Shown here: piece by piece, positions 1 through 12,396 of the stretch
How positions within the stretch are numbered: the stretch's first letter is position 1
Layout of the letters: each line of letters begins with the position of its first letter
Source of the DNA: Pterois miles
Taxonomy: Eukaryota; Chordata; Actinopteri; Perciformes; Scorpaenidae
Length of the DNA: 64,000 nt
NCBI GenBank assembly: GCA_947000775.1
Contig: CAMQGK010000565.1
Span: 11,517,001-11,581,000, forward strand
Reading direction: 5' to 3'
Translations under genes and position numbers: made by a program
Notes under the pieces: generated by a model
Databases searched by the model: none
What the model saw: the letters and a program-made list of their open reading frames with translations, nothing else
What the model was told of the DNA's origin: nothing

Positions 1-647
1 CATACATACATGAAGCAGCATATTTGCCCACTTCCATGTTGATAAGAGCATTAAATACTTTCAAATCTCTCTTTAAGGTCCATTTTGAAGTGATTATGAA
101 TATGTGATTAATTGTGATTAACTATTCTAATTAATTGACAGCTCTAGTATAAACATTTGATTTGTGGAAAACTATAGTGAACATGCTGCATAAACTTTAA
201 ATTCAGGCTCGCTCACATAAAAATTGAAGCAGCACAGAGAGAGTGACTTTGGAAACAGCTTCTGTTTGATTTGTTCTGATTAACTAATAAAATTATTCAG
301 AGGTCTTTTAATTGATAGGCTTAGGCTGATTTCCGTTAATGCGTTAAAGAAATTAGTGGCATTAAAAGGAATTTGTGTTAACAGCCCTAATTAAAATACA
401 CATCAACAAACCCCATGAAAAGACCAAATTAATACTGTATGTATCTGTTGCTAACATGGAAGATTTTTACTGTATATTATTTTGCATTTACTCAGAGAGA
501 TGAAACTGAATGTCTGTTAGGAGTCTGAACGACAATCTGACTGAATAGTTTTTGGTGGAAGATTAAAAAAATGAGCTGTTTGTCGTGAAATAACTTGAAG
601 TCAGTGTGTGATGAACTGTGTGTGTTTGTATCGTCGGTGTGTTTTAG
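1..647. other. Intron of the ankyrin-repeat gene
   Basis: AT-rich sequence with no exon or recognisable repeat. It ends in a TTTTAG acceptor directly before the first exon seen in the window, so the 5' part of the gene lies outside to the left. Confidence 0.6.
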
Positions 648-3600
648 GTGATGAGGTTTCTGCTTGAGTGCAACGCTAAACTGAACAAGAAGGATCACTA
701 CGGCAACACTCCTCTAATACAGGCCTGTCTCTGTGGAAACCTGGAGACGGCCACCACCTTGTTACAGGTAAAAGACGCACCTCTGACAAGTGTTGATGTG
801 TCAGTAAAATGTTCCCTGTTTTCCTATTACATCTGATGTTTCTGGGTTAATATTACTGTTGCATTCATGTGTATGGTGCATTTTCACTCCTTTATATCCT
901 GTTGGCTAGTTTAATCTGCAGTAATGCTTCATGGTCTATAAGATCATCAAATGTGAGAACCACGTATTCTTAAAAAGTCAACTTTTCATGGTGTCATGGC
1001 GCAATCACACCAAGAGGAAAGTGAAGTTTTTGCAGAGCGTGAATACATACAAAGGCAACGCAAAGCCGGAACGCAAAGCTCTCGATCTACTGGTCGATCC
1101 TACTTTCATCTATGGTCACGAGGGCTGGATCATGACCCAAAGAACTACTGTAGATCTTGAGTAGAAGCGGCCAGAATGTGTTTTCTCAGGATGGTGTTTC
1201 CCTTAAAGATAGGGTGAGAAGCTCAGCCATTCGTAAGGGTCTCTGACAAGAGCTGCTGCTCCTTTGTGTTGAAAGGAGCTGGTTGAGGTGGTTCGGGCAT
1301 CTGGTAAGGATGCCGCCGCCCTGAACGAGAAACTCGTTAAACACTATGTAGTGGAAACCAATCAGCACTGAGATTTTTCCTCCTGTTGTCATTGAACCAG
1401 AAATGGAAGAAAAATCTTGTATATGTTTGTAGTCAACCAGAGCTACAATAGTACATCCTATCTGTACAGAGACCCAAACCACAGACTGTCTTTTGTAGAA
1501 ACAACAACGTTGCTGCCGTATTTATGACCAGATGACTTTATGTTGAGTGTCGATGGAGCAGCTGCATGGCCTGGCTCTGATCCATCCAAACTCCATTCAG
1601 AAAACAAGCATTTTAAAAGTTGTTTGCTTGTCGTCCTCCAGACAGACCTGACAAAGCATCAATTCACACTCTTTACAAATCAACATCATTATGTAGTTAT
1701 TTCAGTATAATTTTGATCCATTTATTGCAGTTAAATCACAGCACAATCTGTTTATTTTGGGTTCATACTGCAGTAGTGAAGTGTGCAATGGCTCTGTATG
1801 TGAATACAGCTCACCTCTGGGGGATGTTATGAACTCAGACGTGATGCCGTTTTGTTTTCTGACATATCTGAGACTTCCACAACATGTACAAAGCAGCAGG
1901 TAGTTAGTGGATCATGGAGGTTATTTCTTCCATGGTTGATGGCGGAAATGATGGAAAGAAAAGTTATCTGTGGAGACAAGCTCCCTCTCCTCACCGGCGC
2001 GTCTAGCGTGAATCAACACAAATGATACTGGTGGTCCGACTAATGCGAATAAAGTGAGGTGAACATTCCCTGTTTTCAGCTTTGTGACGATGCATTTTCC
2101 AGCTGATTGAAGAGTCTTTTAAAAAGTTGATTTAGCTTCACAAGGAGGAGAATTTTCTCAACACATAAAGGAACACATCATCCTTCAGTTTATCTCAAAC
2201 ATTCAACATCATCACATCTGGACACACCTGGATTTCACTGGACAGGAAGAGGATAAAAAAAAACTGTAATCTGAAAAGTAACTAAAGAAGTAGTGGAGTA
2301 AAAAGTACAATATTCCCTCTGAGATGTAGTGGAGTAGAAGTATAAAGTAGCATAAAATGGAAACACTCAAGAAATCGAATTTGTACTTAAGTACAGTACT
2401 TGTCACTCTAAAAGCTTGATGGAACCAACTTGTGTCTGAAAAGGCTCCACGCACACACTCAGAGAAGATGCTGCTTCTAAAAGGCATGAAATAACTTTTA
2501 ACGATGTCCATGCAGAGCGATGCGCTGGTGAACGTGGCGAACCTTCAGGGCAACACGGCGCTCCATGAGGCGGTGCGGGGCGGACACCAGGCGCTGGTGG
2601 AGCTGCTGCTGAGGGGCGGAGCCTCACCCGGCCTCAGGAACAAGAGGCAGAGGACGCCGCTGGACTGCGCCTACGAACTGGGCGGCAAGGTGGCAGCATA
2701 CACACTGTAGAGACTCTGAAGACCATTTTCACTAACCGGTCGATGCCTTTATTGTGTATTATGCCTAAATCTGTATAATTTTTACTCTTAGTCACTAAGA
2801 GGCTGAGTACAAGGCTCTTAACTGTGACATGTAAAACAAATCCACACTAAATGAAAAGAATTATAAACAATAACTGTTCTGGAAGAATTAAAGTAGGTGA
2901 TGGTCAATATAAAATATCAGAGCCTATCTCACTCTCGTCCTCCTGCCGTCCAAGTGAACAGATAAATAAAGTGGAAATCTCACCCCTGTGCCAATTACCA
3001 TGAGCTATAGTAGCCATAAAGAACAATGTGCAGCCTAAGCAAATAATAAACAACACAGCCTAAATACAACTTTTGGCTCCTACAGCCATAACGGAAACTG
3101 CTCTGTGAAGTGTTTGTGACATTTAAGAGGCTAAAAAGGTGCAGAACATGGAGACACTGTGGGCTTCACACAAGAATACTTAAGGACAAATTTTTCCTTA
3201 AGTGGCATGTACAAGTGATTTAAGAGGAACGATGGCATTCGCCACTTTGAATTTTCATTTTGGTATGAACTAAATTCACAAGTGGTCCAGACCATAAACT
3301 GTAAATAAGGATGGACGACATGACAGCTCCCGAAAAGTGAAGCCAAAATATCTGGATTGCTTCTGGTGGCTGGCTGCAGTACAGGTCTTAAATCCCCTTC
3401 ATGTTAGCGGATGGGACATGAACCAAACAAAAAAACAAAATACACGTCAGGTTTCTGTCATTTTAGGTAGTTCTTATCACACTGATTTATGTTCAAGTGT
3501 CAATTTTTCTGATCACTTTAGTTTTAATTAGTCATTTGATGCTATATAAAGGGGGTGAGACATCATGGTTGACAGCTGGAGGCTCTGAATTATACGAGAG

Positions 3601-6384
3601 GCGATGGAGCTTTGACTCTCCATAACCATCACCAGTCTGTGTCAGTTTGATTATAAATGTAGTTATAGAGATATTGGGTTTAGTTGTTGTCTTTCTAGCC
3701 AAACAGCTACTGTGGTGCTAACGTAGCAGCTAAGTGGCTCACACTAACAAGCTGCAGCCATGCTCAGCTCATGATTGGTTCGGGCGGGTGTGTGGGCGGG
3801 ACCTCAATACCATGTCGCCAGCCCCCTCGATCACTACAGCACAGACTCTGGATCCAAAGTAAAAAAAAAAAAACTAAAAACTAGTCACAGTCTTTTCACA
3901 CACTGTAAAACGCTCTAATCAGCATAAAGATCAACTTTTTATTCATTTGAAATTATTCCGAGCTACAGATCAGTATACTGTATAATGTGGCAGTGATGGA
4001 AATGAGAAATAACACACTAACAGTAACACTTTCTAACATTTTCTCATGCAGAACACGGAGATCCTGAGAGCTCTGCAGAAAGCGTCTGGACTTTCTCCTG
4101 ATGCTGAACCAATCAAACTCCTCTCTGTTCCCAAAGGAGCTCTGGGTAATTAATATCAGAATTAGTTTGTCTGATTTATTTTCAAACATTTCACATGTTA
4201 TCCTCAGTGTCACTCCATTAAGTTTTAGAAAACTCTTGCATTATTATTAGTCGATCAGTATGCAGGCTTTAATTTCCCTCGTTGTCACTGCAGCTCATTC
4301 GTTCGTGCAGCGTCTGAGGCTGCAGGATCACGCCAACGGCAGGAGACAAAAGCTGGCCCAGTCCATCAGCAGGTAGCCTCTCACCAGGCTTCAGCACTCA
4401 CTAACCCCGTTAATCAGGTCATTTTATTAACTGTGTTGCTTCGATTCAGGATTCAGCAGATGAAGAAAGGTTCATCTGGTCCTCCCTCCAGGTGTTCAAC
4501 TAACCTGAACCAGGTACACATGAGCACATCCTCACTGTCTGTTTTCAGCCATGCTGACAGCATGGATCTAGAAAGGCCAGCATTGGTCCAGGGTGAACTA
4601 TCTCAACAAATAATGCATTGTCATGACATTTGGTTCAGATATTCAGGATCCTCAGAGGATGAATCCTAATGACTGTCCTGAAAAGTGTGTGTGATAATGA
4701 GAGGCAAATTGCAATAAAATACAGTCATTCACCATTCATTTACCATGATGTGGAATTAAAAAGAGGAGGGCATTTATCAGGCAGGGAGGGTTTCACAAAA
4801 ATATGCTTTTGAGGTTGCACTATGGGGAATATAGGGTCCAAGTTTGTAGCTTGACTCATACAAGGGACTAAAAGTCAGGATATGTCAACCTCTGCTGCCT
4901 CAATCTTGACATTTTTTTTTTTCTCTGATGAGTGTCTAAACTCTCTGGAAGTGGTATTACGTTGGTTTCACTCAAAACACAGCTGAGGTTGACAAGCTGA
5001 GTCTTAGATGTCCTAAAATGGCCACCGTACAGAAGATAAACCCTGTGGGAAACAAAATGGCTTTTCCTGTTTAGCTTATTAGGGTCTTATTAGGAAAAAG
5101 CCTTTTTCCCCAGCTGAAAACGCTCAGCTGAGACCACTTTGGAGGCACAGCGTTTTTTCAGCTGAGACATATTGGTTGCGTCTGGTTGCTATGATACAGA
5201 ATAGCTGCAGAAGTAAACATGTCGCCACCAGGTAGACAACTTATCGGTCTGTGTCGGTTCGTGAGATTTTTAAAGCGAGGAAACAATTGGGTGAGAAAGA
5301 TCGTTCAGTTTAGATTCACATCAACTTTTTTTTTCCCACTTGGTTCGTTTGGTCTTGTGTTTCAGACATGAGATCCACAAAACAAAAATAATAACATAAC
5401 ACAAAATAAGACCACATTATACTCATACTGTAATGAGAGAAGATACTTAGCACCTCATCACATCCTGGCATTTTTACCATGGTGTAAATATGCGGTGCAC
5501 CCATTGCAAAACATTAAAGGAATATGCTGGCCTCAGGAAAAAACCCTGTGGTGGACACGGCCCCTAAAGACAGACAGACATATTTTTCCCCACTATTGGA
5601 AACTAGCATGACGATAGTCTTGTTGATATTTACATATATACTTTAGATATTTAATTTATATTTTTGTTTGATGTTTGCAGTCCTGTCGTCCACTTTAAGG
5701 GAAACATTGATGATTTTCAGCCAGATTTGTATCGTTGTAACATGGCTGGTATTTGCAAATGAACACCTTTTGGCTTTGAGACTTCACATCATCTGGTCCT
5801 ATGCTCCCTGCTCACCAGTCGGTATCAAGGAAGGAAGCAGAACATGGTTCATTTGCAGATACCACCACATTGCAATGATACAAAGCTGGTTGACATTCTG
5901 CAGTTTGCCTTTTATCCCAGTCTCGTGGTCTGATCTTGATTCTTCTTCCCAGGGGAATCCAGACAGAAGGAGGTTGAGACGAGGGGAGACGGTGGAGGTC
6001 AGCAGCCCCTCTGTGAGCCTAGACGCCGGGCCCCGGCTGAGAGAGCGGCCCCTGGGTCGCTGTCACACCCTGGACTCAGGAGATCAAACACTGGAGCCAC
6101 CAAAGCCCGCACACACTCCAAACACAACTGAATACACTTTGAGAGAGAGTGATCAGACAGACAACACTCTGTCAGCAGGTATTCAGATGTCCAGAGATGA
6201 TGCTCACTCCACTGATGACTGCAGCACCAGTAGTGACACCTCAACAGCTTCACCCTCTAATGCTGATGACCCATCTGAACGCCATCCTACACACACCTCA
6301 GCATCCTCGCCCTCTAATGCTGATGACCCATCTGAACGCCATCCTACACACACCTCAGCATCCTCGCCCCCTCTGACATGCTGA
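648..6384 (+). CDS. ankrd27: Ankyrin repeat protein, 3' exons, ANKRD27/VARP-like
   Basis: Only the C-terminal part is present. Six exons are joined by GT-AG splices with consistent phase: 648-767, 2516-2689, 4052-4145, 4294-4372, 4450-4513 and 5953-6384. The first two encode ankyrin repeats (HYGNTPLIQACLCG and LQGNTALHEAVRGGHQALVE, then NKRQRTPLDCA). The wording closely follows the last ankyrin repeats of vertebrate ANKRD27, a Rab32/38 and VAMP7 partner with a Rab21-directed VPS9 domain that acts in endosomal sorting. The VPS9 domain would be upstream and is not visible. A basic stretch (HANGRRQKLAQS) and an RRRLRRGETVE segment follow, then a Ser/Thr/Pro/Asp-rich tail of 19-residue repeats. 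The frame stops at 6382-6384 inside that repeat; the rest of the tail is open in another frame. The family assignment is from remembered similarity, and another ankyrin protein remains possible. Confidence 0.62.
1075..1330 (+). mobile_element. LINE fragment, 3' reverse-transcriptase region
   Basis: Broken translation across several frames recalls the 3' end of a common fish non-LTR element: YGHEGWIMTQR, then VSLKDRVRSSAIR, then VERSWLRWFGHLVRMPP-like sequence. Stops and frameshifts mark it as dead. It lies in the intron between 768 and 2515; the rest of that intron shows nothing except the AAGTA-rich stretch at 2260-2410. Confidence 0.6.
2260..2410. repeat. Dispersed AAGTA-rich repeat
   Basis: The words 'ttccctctgagatgtagtg', 'gtagaagtataaa' and 'agcat(a/t)aaa' recur at 63490-63550. 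Related AAGTACTT-rich stretches occur near 13000, 14400-14580, 60400-60550 and 61500-61560. This is a dispersed repeat of unknown class. Confidence 0.5.
3280..3870. repeat. Probable dispersed teleost repeat in intron
   Basis: The sequence has the style of a widespread percomorph interspersed repeat (a 'cataaactgtaaataaggat' start and an 'attcttatcacactg'-like core). No second copy is in this window, so the call rests on recollection. The rest of the intron from 2690 to 4051 shows nothing else. Confidence 0.35.
4545..4690 (+). repeat. Dispersed repeat fragment
   Basis: Shares wording with 21815-22068: 'ccagggtgaa..atctcaac', then 'tcagaggatgaatcctaatgac'. It lies in the intron 4514-5952, whose remainder holds no recognisable feature. 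Confidence 0.5.
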
Positions 6385-6677
6385 ACCCATCCCACGCCCC
6401 TCCTCCCCTCAACCCATCTGAACGCCATCCTACACACACCTCAGCATCCTCGCCCTCTAATGCTGACGACCCATCTGAACGCCATCCTACACACACCTCA
6501 TCATCCTCGCCCTCTAATGCTGATGACCCATCTGAACGCCATCCTACACACACCTCAGCATCCTCGCCCTCTAATGCTGATGACCCATCTGAACGCCATC
6601 CTACACACACCTCAGCATCCTTGCCCTCTAATGCTGATGACCCATCTGAATGCCATCCTACACACACCTCAACCAGT
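6250..6677 (+). repeat. 57-bp coding minisatellite
   Basis: Two full 57-bp units (6250-6306, 6307-6363), one degenerate unit of 86 bp (6364-6449) and four full units (6450-6677). Each encodes SPSNADDPSERHPTHTSAS or a near variant. The extra 29 bp in the degenerate unit is not a multiple of three and shifts the frame. Confidence 0.9.
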
Positions 6678-6923
6678 CCCTCTGCTTCACACAACCCCAC
6701 CGAGCTGTCCAACACCAACAGCCAGAGTCTCCGCCCTCTAAATGGAGAGTTGGAGTCACCCCATGGCCAGCCTCATTCCGACTACGAGGCTTTGCTGTCA
6801 GAAAGCAAGGACGCAGACTCCAGTCCCACCTGCCCAACAATCCAGACTGATGGAGGTGATCAGAGAGATGCCAACCAAACACCAGGAAGGAGCGGAGAGT
6901 CAAGTCATGGAGGCTGTGACTGA
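6385..6923 (+). pseudogene. ankrd27: Out-of-frame continuation of the ankyrin protein C-terminus
   Basis: Past the in-frame stop, a different frame (open from 6378 to the TGA at 6921-6923) encodes four more copies of the same 19-residue repeat and then a unique acidic Ser/Thr-rich tail (LNGELESPHGQPHSDYEALL and onward). The frame change comes from a degenerate copy that is 86 bp long instead of 57 bp. Either the tail has been lost, or a small splice event, a length allele or an assembly error restores the frame. No polyadenylation signal is obvious just downstream. Confidence 0.55.
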
Positions 6924-7525
6924 AATGGACACACTGTTGTGAGGAGTCATGCAGCAAGGTTATAGAGGCGCACAAAACTTTTGGTTTCCCTTTCCCTCAA
7001 TGTAACACAAACGCCAAAATGAAAAGCACACCATTTGAGATGAGATGTGACTGATGAAGCTACACCTGCTGAGCTGGTAGAAAGTGCACAGTAAAGTCAC
7101 ATTTCTGGGGATGAATGATGAAGCTAGAGCAGCTTGTTTAACAGTTTTAATTCTACAGAAACAACGCCGGCATGGAAGATTGTAAGCGGTTAAAAGGGTC
7201 GATTCACCCAACTTACAGAACAATACATTTTATCACTTATCTCCTGTGGTATCTAACCATGCAGATGGGTTTGGTTTAGGTGTCAAACTTTCCTCCTGAC
7301 AAGGGTTGCATGCCCAGCTTTGATAGACTGGCATTTCTATCAGGAGTGGGAATTAACTACATTTAAATGATAGTTCATCACCTTCCCAACAAGAGAGAGA
7401 GAAAAGAAAGAAAGAGGGACAGAGAGAGATAATGAATGCACATATGGACAGAAGGAGAGGTAAAATAGACTACTTTTATTTTGTAATTATTAGATAGAAA
7501 TCAGTGACTCATCAGTGAGGTCATC
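6924..7525. other. Intergenic, possible 3' UTR of the ankyrin gene
   Basis: Immediately follows the last open frame of the ankyrin gene. No gene is visible and no convincing AATAAA was found. A short GA-rich run (about 7390-7425) is the only low-complexity feature. Confidence 0.4.
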
Positions 7526-7529
7526 AGGC

Positions 7530-8285
7530 CCTGCTCACACCTGGCTTCCTGAGGAATTGTATCACAAGTGGACAGCTTTAAGTATGTCTGTTCACACCTG
7601 GCATTAGATTGCATCTCCAGTGACTAATTGTGATCTGATCTCTCTTCCCCGCTCTGTCGTCGTTGACACATGGCTAATACAGCAGACGTTGTGATGTAAT
7701 ATTACATGAATGTCAGTAGTAATATCCTACATATTTGTGAATTTCGGTACATTTTAGTAACATCAAATTAAAAGGTTATTGTACTGGTGGTCTCCAGGGA
7801 CCTCTGTGCCACCGGCACCACTGCCTTTGCCTGGCAATAGTGGCATACAGAGCTTTCAAGAGCCGGGCGGCTGGGTGTCACAGACACATCACCGAATGAT
7901 AATAATGCACTTTGCTTGACTAGTCTGATATTCTGTAGATTATATAGCCTATAGATAAGATATATTTTAATAGGATACAGTCATAGTGACAAGATACAGT
8001 AGAGCACAAAGAACGCTCACGTCTGGCTGTCTATTCACATGAGGATCTCAGAGGCTCTGTGGATCCCAGCGGGACTTCAGTAGAGTAGGCAGTCCTTAAT
8101 GTGGACCAGGACACATTCACTACACATTGCTAAAAGAATGTGGCCACATGTGGCCCAGCCCACCTCTGGATGTGATCTGAAAGATCTGATCTCAATGCGT
8201 CTTGAGTGCGTCCACACCTGTACTTAGAGCTGTCCACTTGTGATCCGATCACTGAGGACGCATGTCAGTACCAGGTCTGTGAACA
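7530..8285. mobile_element. MITE-like element with imperfect long terminal inverted repeats
   Basis: The 15-mer at 7563-7577 (CACAAGTGGACAGCT) is the exact reverse complement of 8228-8242. The match extends imperfectly on both sides over about 100 bp per arm, including CTCACACCTGG against CCAGGTCTGTGAAC at the ends and GATCTGATCTC inside. There is no coding capacity. The structure fits a non-autonomous DNA transposon; the superfamily is unknown. Confidence 0.6.
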
Positions 8286-8296
8286 GCAGTTTCATG

Positions 8297-8684
8297 TACA
8301 TAGACATGAATTTCACCTTTTTTTCATGATAGTTAGCATGAAATTAATTTGCATGTAATCCGTGTAATAGTGAATCACCTGGGGAAAAGTATACCTCCAT
8401 GTTGGGAGAAGGTCAGGTTAAAAAACACGGGTGAAACCGCAAATCAAAGCTGATTTATTTGTGACGTGACTTTTGTACTTAAGTTATGGCACGTCCAGTG
8501 TTATTTAAACACAAGCCGCCATCTTTTCTTAAACCTAACTAAGTAGTTTTATTCTGAAAAATTAGAGCCGAAATTGACACGTGTACCACATGTTGCTGGA
8601 CATGTGTAGGAAAACCCACTTAAAGCACATTGTTGAAAGTTGTGCTGAGCGTCACGAAAAAAAATTGAAATTCATGTCTATGTA
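8297..8684. mobile_element. MITE with 19-bp perfect terminal inverted repeats
   Basis: TACATAGACATGAATTTCA at 8297-8315 is matched exactly by its reverse complement at 8666-8684. The symmetry continues inward through a T-run into similar sequence, giving arms of about 40 bp. No coding capacity, and no clear target-site duplication in the flanks. It starts about 12 bp after the preceding MITE ends. Confidence 0.72.
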
Positions 8685-9459
8685 GACGAATCAAATCGAA
8701 TAAATATAACAAAATAGGTGATTAGTTGAGTAATGGACTAAGAGAGGGCAGCCTTAGTCTCGGGTGTAAGCAGAAATGCACACAGACAGATATCCTAAAA
8801 CCAACACTACTGTATCTACACAAGTGGATAAGTGAGAAAATGTTTGTCATTTGGGTGTACTGACCCTTTAAAGTCACAATGAAATGGTGAAATGTAGTTT
8901 TCTGTGTCACACATCTCTTTTCAAAGGGGACCTAATGACACCCACTCTTCCCTCCTGGTTGCTGTTGATGTTTTGAAGCTCGACACAGATGATCATTCAG
9001 TTGCTAAACGTCACCAGAAAGCTGGGGAGACGTTTTAGGAGCTGACAGAGGTGTCGCGTAGAAGGACAATTGAGTGTGTGACAAAATAATCTCAATTTAA
9101 GGTCCATTTATTATCTTTTTGGGGCTTAAAGGGGAATTCCCCCAGTGACAGCAAAATACATTATCCTTCTCATTTTATTTTATTTTGGAATTACAGCATA
9201 CCTTTAATAGTTAAATTAGCTGCTAATGTACAGAAAGCACATTTTGCACATTATCATCTTTAATCAAATCAAACTACTTTTCCTTTGCTAACTGACATCC
9301 TGTTGATTTACACCTTTGTTTATGGACTTCTAGAACAGAGTATTGATGGAAAAACATCAACGTAAATGTGTCGGATTTGGCTTGAAAGCTAAATTGCGCC
9401 CAAATCCCCCAAACAAATAAAAACTGATCAAAAACCTTTTTATAAATAATATCTTTAAG
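8685..9459. other. Intergenic, no gene seen
   Basis: AT-rich sequence with no supported exon, RNA gene or repeat boundary. Confidence 0.4.
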
Positions 9460-9940
9460 ATTAAAGGGATAGTTGAGGTGTTTTTCAGTAGGGTTGTATG
9501 AGGTACGCTTCCATAGTCTGTGTATTATCTTCAGTAGATAGACAGTAGACAGGAGTAATGTAAACGTATTTTATACACCTAAAATAAATCAATATCAGTA
9601 CACTATGGTTAGAATATTGTCACCGCTTTACCTTGCAGTCTGACAGCTCTTTACAACAGGAAGTGGAAGCCATTGTGTCCATCTACGCTCTCTTCAAATA
9701 TACCAGACTCCACTGACAAAAACAGTAATTTCACCTCACAGAACACAGGAGTTGCTCTTCCACCGCTGCCTCTATCAGTGAGTTTGTTATTGTGTGAATC
9801 TAAACTTACCTTTTAAAACACCAAAGCCACAGAATAACACAAACAACGAACTGATTGATGCAGCGGTGGACTCATCTTACCGTTAACAGCAAATATATGA
9901 AATATCATTTCATTGTGACTTTAACAGGTCAGGTGTTTAT
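9460..9940. repeat. Dispersed repeat
   Basis: Its opening ('agttgaggtgttttt..gtagggttgtatgaggta') recurs at 34130-34190 in the ZNF-C intron and partly near 29620 in the ZNF-B intron. No coding potential. Confidence 0.45.
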
Positions 9941-11715
9941 ATTAAACTTTCTCCCGGTTAAATTCCTCCAGTCTGAAGAGGAGTTTGGCCTCAATAGCTC
10001 CTTATCTCCTCCTCCTCCTCTTCCTCCTCCTACTCTTGAGTTTGAAGCACTTTCTTCTTTTAGCCTTCACAAAAACAAAAAGGGATGCAAACTGACGTTA
10101 TTTTAGTTTGTATGAACGCTGTTGCTTTACTTTTGTTTTAAGCCTCTGGACTGTAGCTGTGATCCGACTACCAGGCTTCATTTGAAGAACATGTTGTTTT
10201 ACATGAATACTAGATGTTGGCTTGTTGTCAGTGGTAGAAACAGATTTGTAGTTTAACATCATACTATTCCACTTATAATTTTATCAGGATCATTTTATTT
10301 TATTTATGACCATTGTTGATGGTAGTGTGTTGTGTGTTCAGAGAGGTTCAGCTTCTCTTGATTGTTAGGATGTTTTCTCCACAGACATAGAGCTGGTTTA
10401 AGGATCACACTGCTGTCTTTTTTTATTCTTTTATCCCATTAATTACAAATCTGATATTTTACTTCACAGCCAACTATTTTCTAAATCATACCAACATGTT
10501 TTAGATTGACTTCCTTTCTTACAGCCATTGATTTTAGTTTATTTCTATAAAAATCTCTTGAAGAAGAAACTGCTACTCACAGTCATGTGTACTCGTTTGT
10601 GAGAGTTATTTTACCACTGCGTTGTGATGGAGTTCAGGAGACGTTTTAATATACATATATTAATTAATTTAATAAGAAGTCTTTTTTCCAGTAGTGTCCA
10701 GGAGCATATAGAACATATCAGTTACAAAATATACGATGAACATTGTAGTTTTATTAGATTATAGACTTATGATTGGACCCATTTTTTGACGTTATAGACC
10801 AAACAATTAATTTATGAGAAGTGAAAATAACTGGCATTAATAGATGGTAATGAAAATAATTTTAGTCACAGCTCTAGTTAAAAACTAAATAGGATGAGTT
10901 TAAATTTTAGTTCTATGTGTGAAAAATTTGGTCGAATGTAATTCTCAGTCATTATTTTAACATGATTTTTCAGTTTCCATATGATGATATAATCTAGAAT
11001 GACATGAGCAAAGTTTATTGATTTTAATTAGTGATTAAATAGGACTATAAGCAAGTTTCATGACTCTGCAAGTTGCTTTTCACAACGTACTGAAATGAAG
11101 TAAAACCAATGGTAGATCAATCTAAAAAAAGTGATTGTATGATTTGGAAACTGGTCAGCAGTGATGTAAAACGTGAAGCAGTTAATGAGTGAAATAAAAC
11201 ATGCAAAACCAGTTTGGTCCTTCACCATTAGAGGATATTTAATACATTACAGCATAATGAAGCAGCTGCAGTATTGTAGAGTTGTCACCATCAGTGTTAC
11301 TGTTCACGCTGATGTCACATATTCACCTCACATAGTTCACTTATTTTATGTTTCAGTGAGGATGAAGTTTAAACTGACCTCTTTGACCTTCGGGTCTTTA
11401 TGTTTCGGTCCATTGTTTCACTGTCAGCCATCTGTTTGTTTCCACTCAAGCATTCACTTTCAGCAAAGCAGCGTCTTTGTGTTTCAGTGTCTAATTTAAG
11501 ATGTCAAACCCAATCAGAGGTCAAGTCTTAATTATTTTTGTACCACTTTTCTTATTTTCAGGATTGGATGTTTAAAAATGACGTGAATGTGCCTTATTTA
11601 ATTAACACCGAAATAACCAATAATAAACCATCATTGAAACAAATTTGATTTTTATTAGTGGAGTTTTTTCTTTTCACTGACAAAGCGTCAATAACAACAT
11701 GAAAAGATGTCAGTG
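9941..11715. other. Intergenic, no gene seen
   Basis: AT-rich; open frames are short and show no family signature. Nothing recognisable apart from a short CTC-rich run near 10007-10036. Confidence 0.4.
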
Positions 11716-11790
11716 TTAAGATAAGATAAGATAAGACATGATTACCATAAAATGATTAATCTCCAGTGGAGAAATTCAGATGTTGCAGCA
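11716..11790 (-). mobile_element. LINE 3' tail fragment (L2-like)
   Basis: On the minus strand it reads a GAATTTCTCCACTGGAGATTAAT-type end followed by (TTATC)n. This is the same 3' hallmark as the LINE ending at 36164 and the tails at 14320 and 57313. Confidence 0.5.
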
Positions 11791-12099
11791 GCAGAAAGAC
11801 TGAGATAAATACAGATAAATAAAGGCAAAACTAAATAAATAATTAGTATATAAAACAAAACATATGAATCGTATTGAAATAGAAACTATAAAAGATAAAT
11901 TAGAGCCAAAATTTAAGCAAAGTGACATAGTGGTGTGTCAGCAAAGTATGGTATATGTCATGAAATATATCTATACAGTATATAGTACTGTATAGTATAA
12001 TGTGGGATATAAAGTAATATATATATATATAAGGCGAAATGTTTTGATATAAATGTTTTTCCTCCAAAGGCCACAGGGGGCAACAATGAGCCGATTCCA

Positions 12100-12396
12100 C
12101 ACCTGAAACCTTCAGTCCGCGACACAGAGGTGAGATTTATGATTTATCAGAAGCGTTTACAAACAACATTTTTCTGGTTTACAAGAGAAAAGACGTGAAG
12201 GGTGAAGACGACCCGGTTAGTTTGACAAACGTCCGTCTGGTTAACCGCCTCAGCTCCGTTAAAGAGCAGCGCACAGTGGTTTTCTACGGGAGCGAGCTAA
12301 CGTTAGTCCCGAACCGGGGTCCAACGACATCAACGCTATCACATGAATTTGATAAAACGGTTCACCAGGAACTAAAGTATGGTTTATTCTCTAAAG
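12100..12396 (+). promoter_or_regulatory. zdhhc7: Possible promoter and 5' non-coding exon of zdhhc7
   Basis: A locally CpG-richer stretch in AT-rich DNA ends at a strong donor, AAG|GTGAGT at 12396/12397. The first coding exon of zdhhc7 begins at an acceptor (15021/15022) only six bases before its ATG, so an upstream non-coding exon is required and this is the best candidate. The frame across it does not join the zdhhc7 frame, which suits a 5' UTR. Transcript data would decide. Confidence 0.35.

Noticed and set aside
5668..5952. Open reading upstream of the last ankyrin-gene exon
   Set aside because: It is intron; a clear CTTCTTCCCAG acceptor at 5952/5953 fits the phase of the preceding exon.
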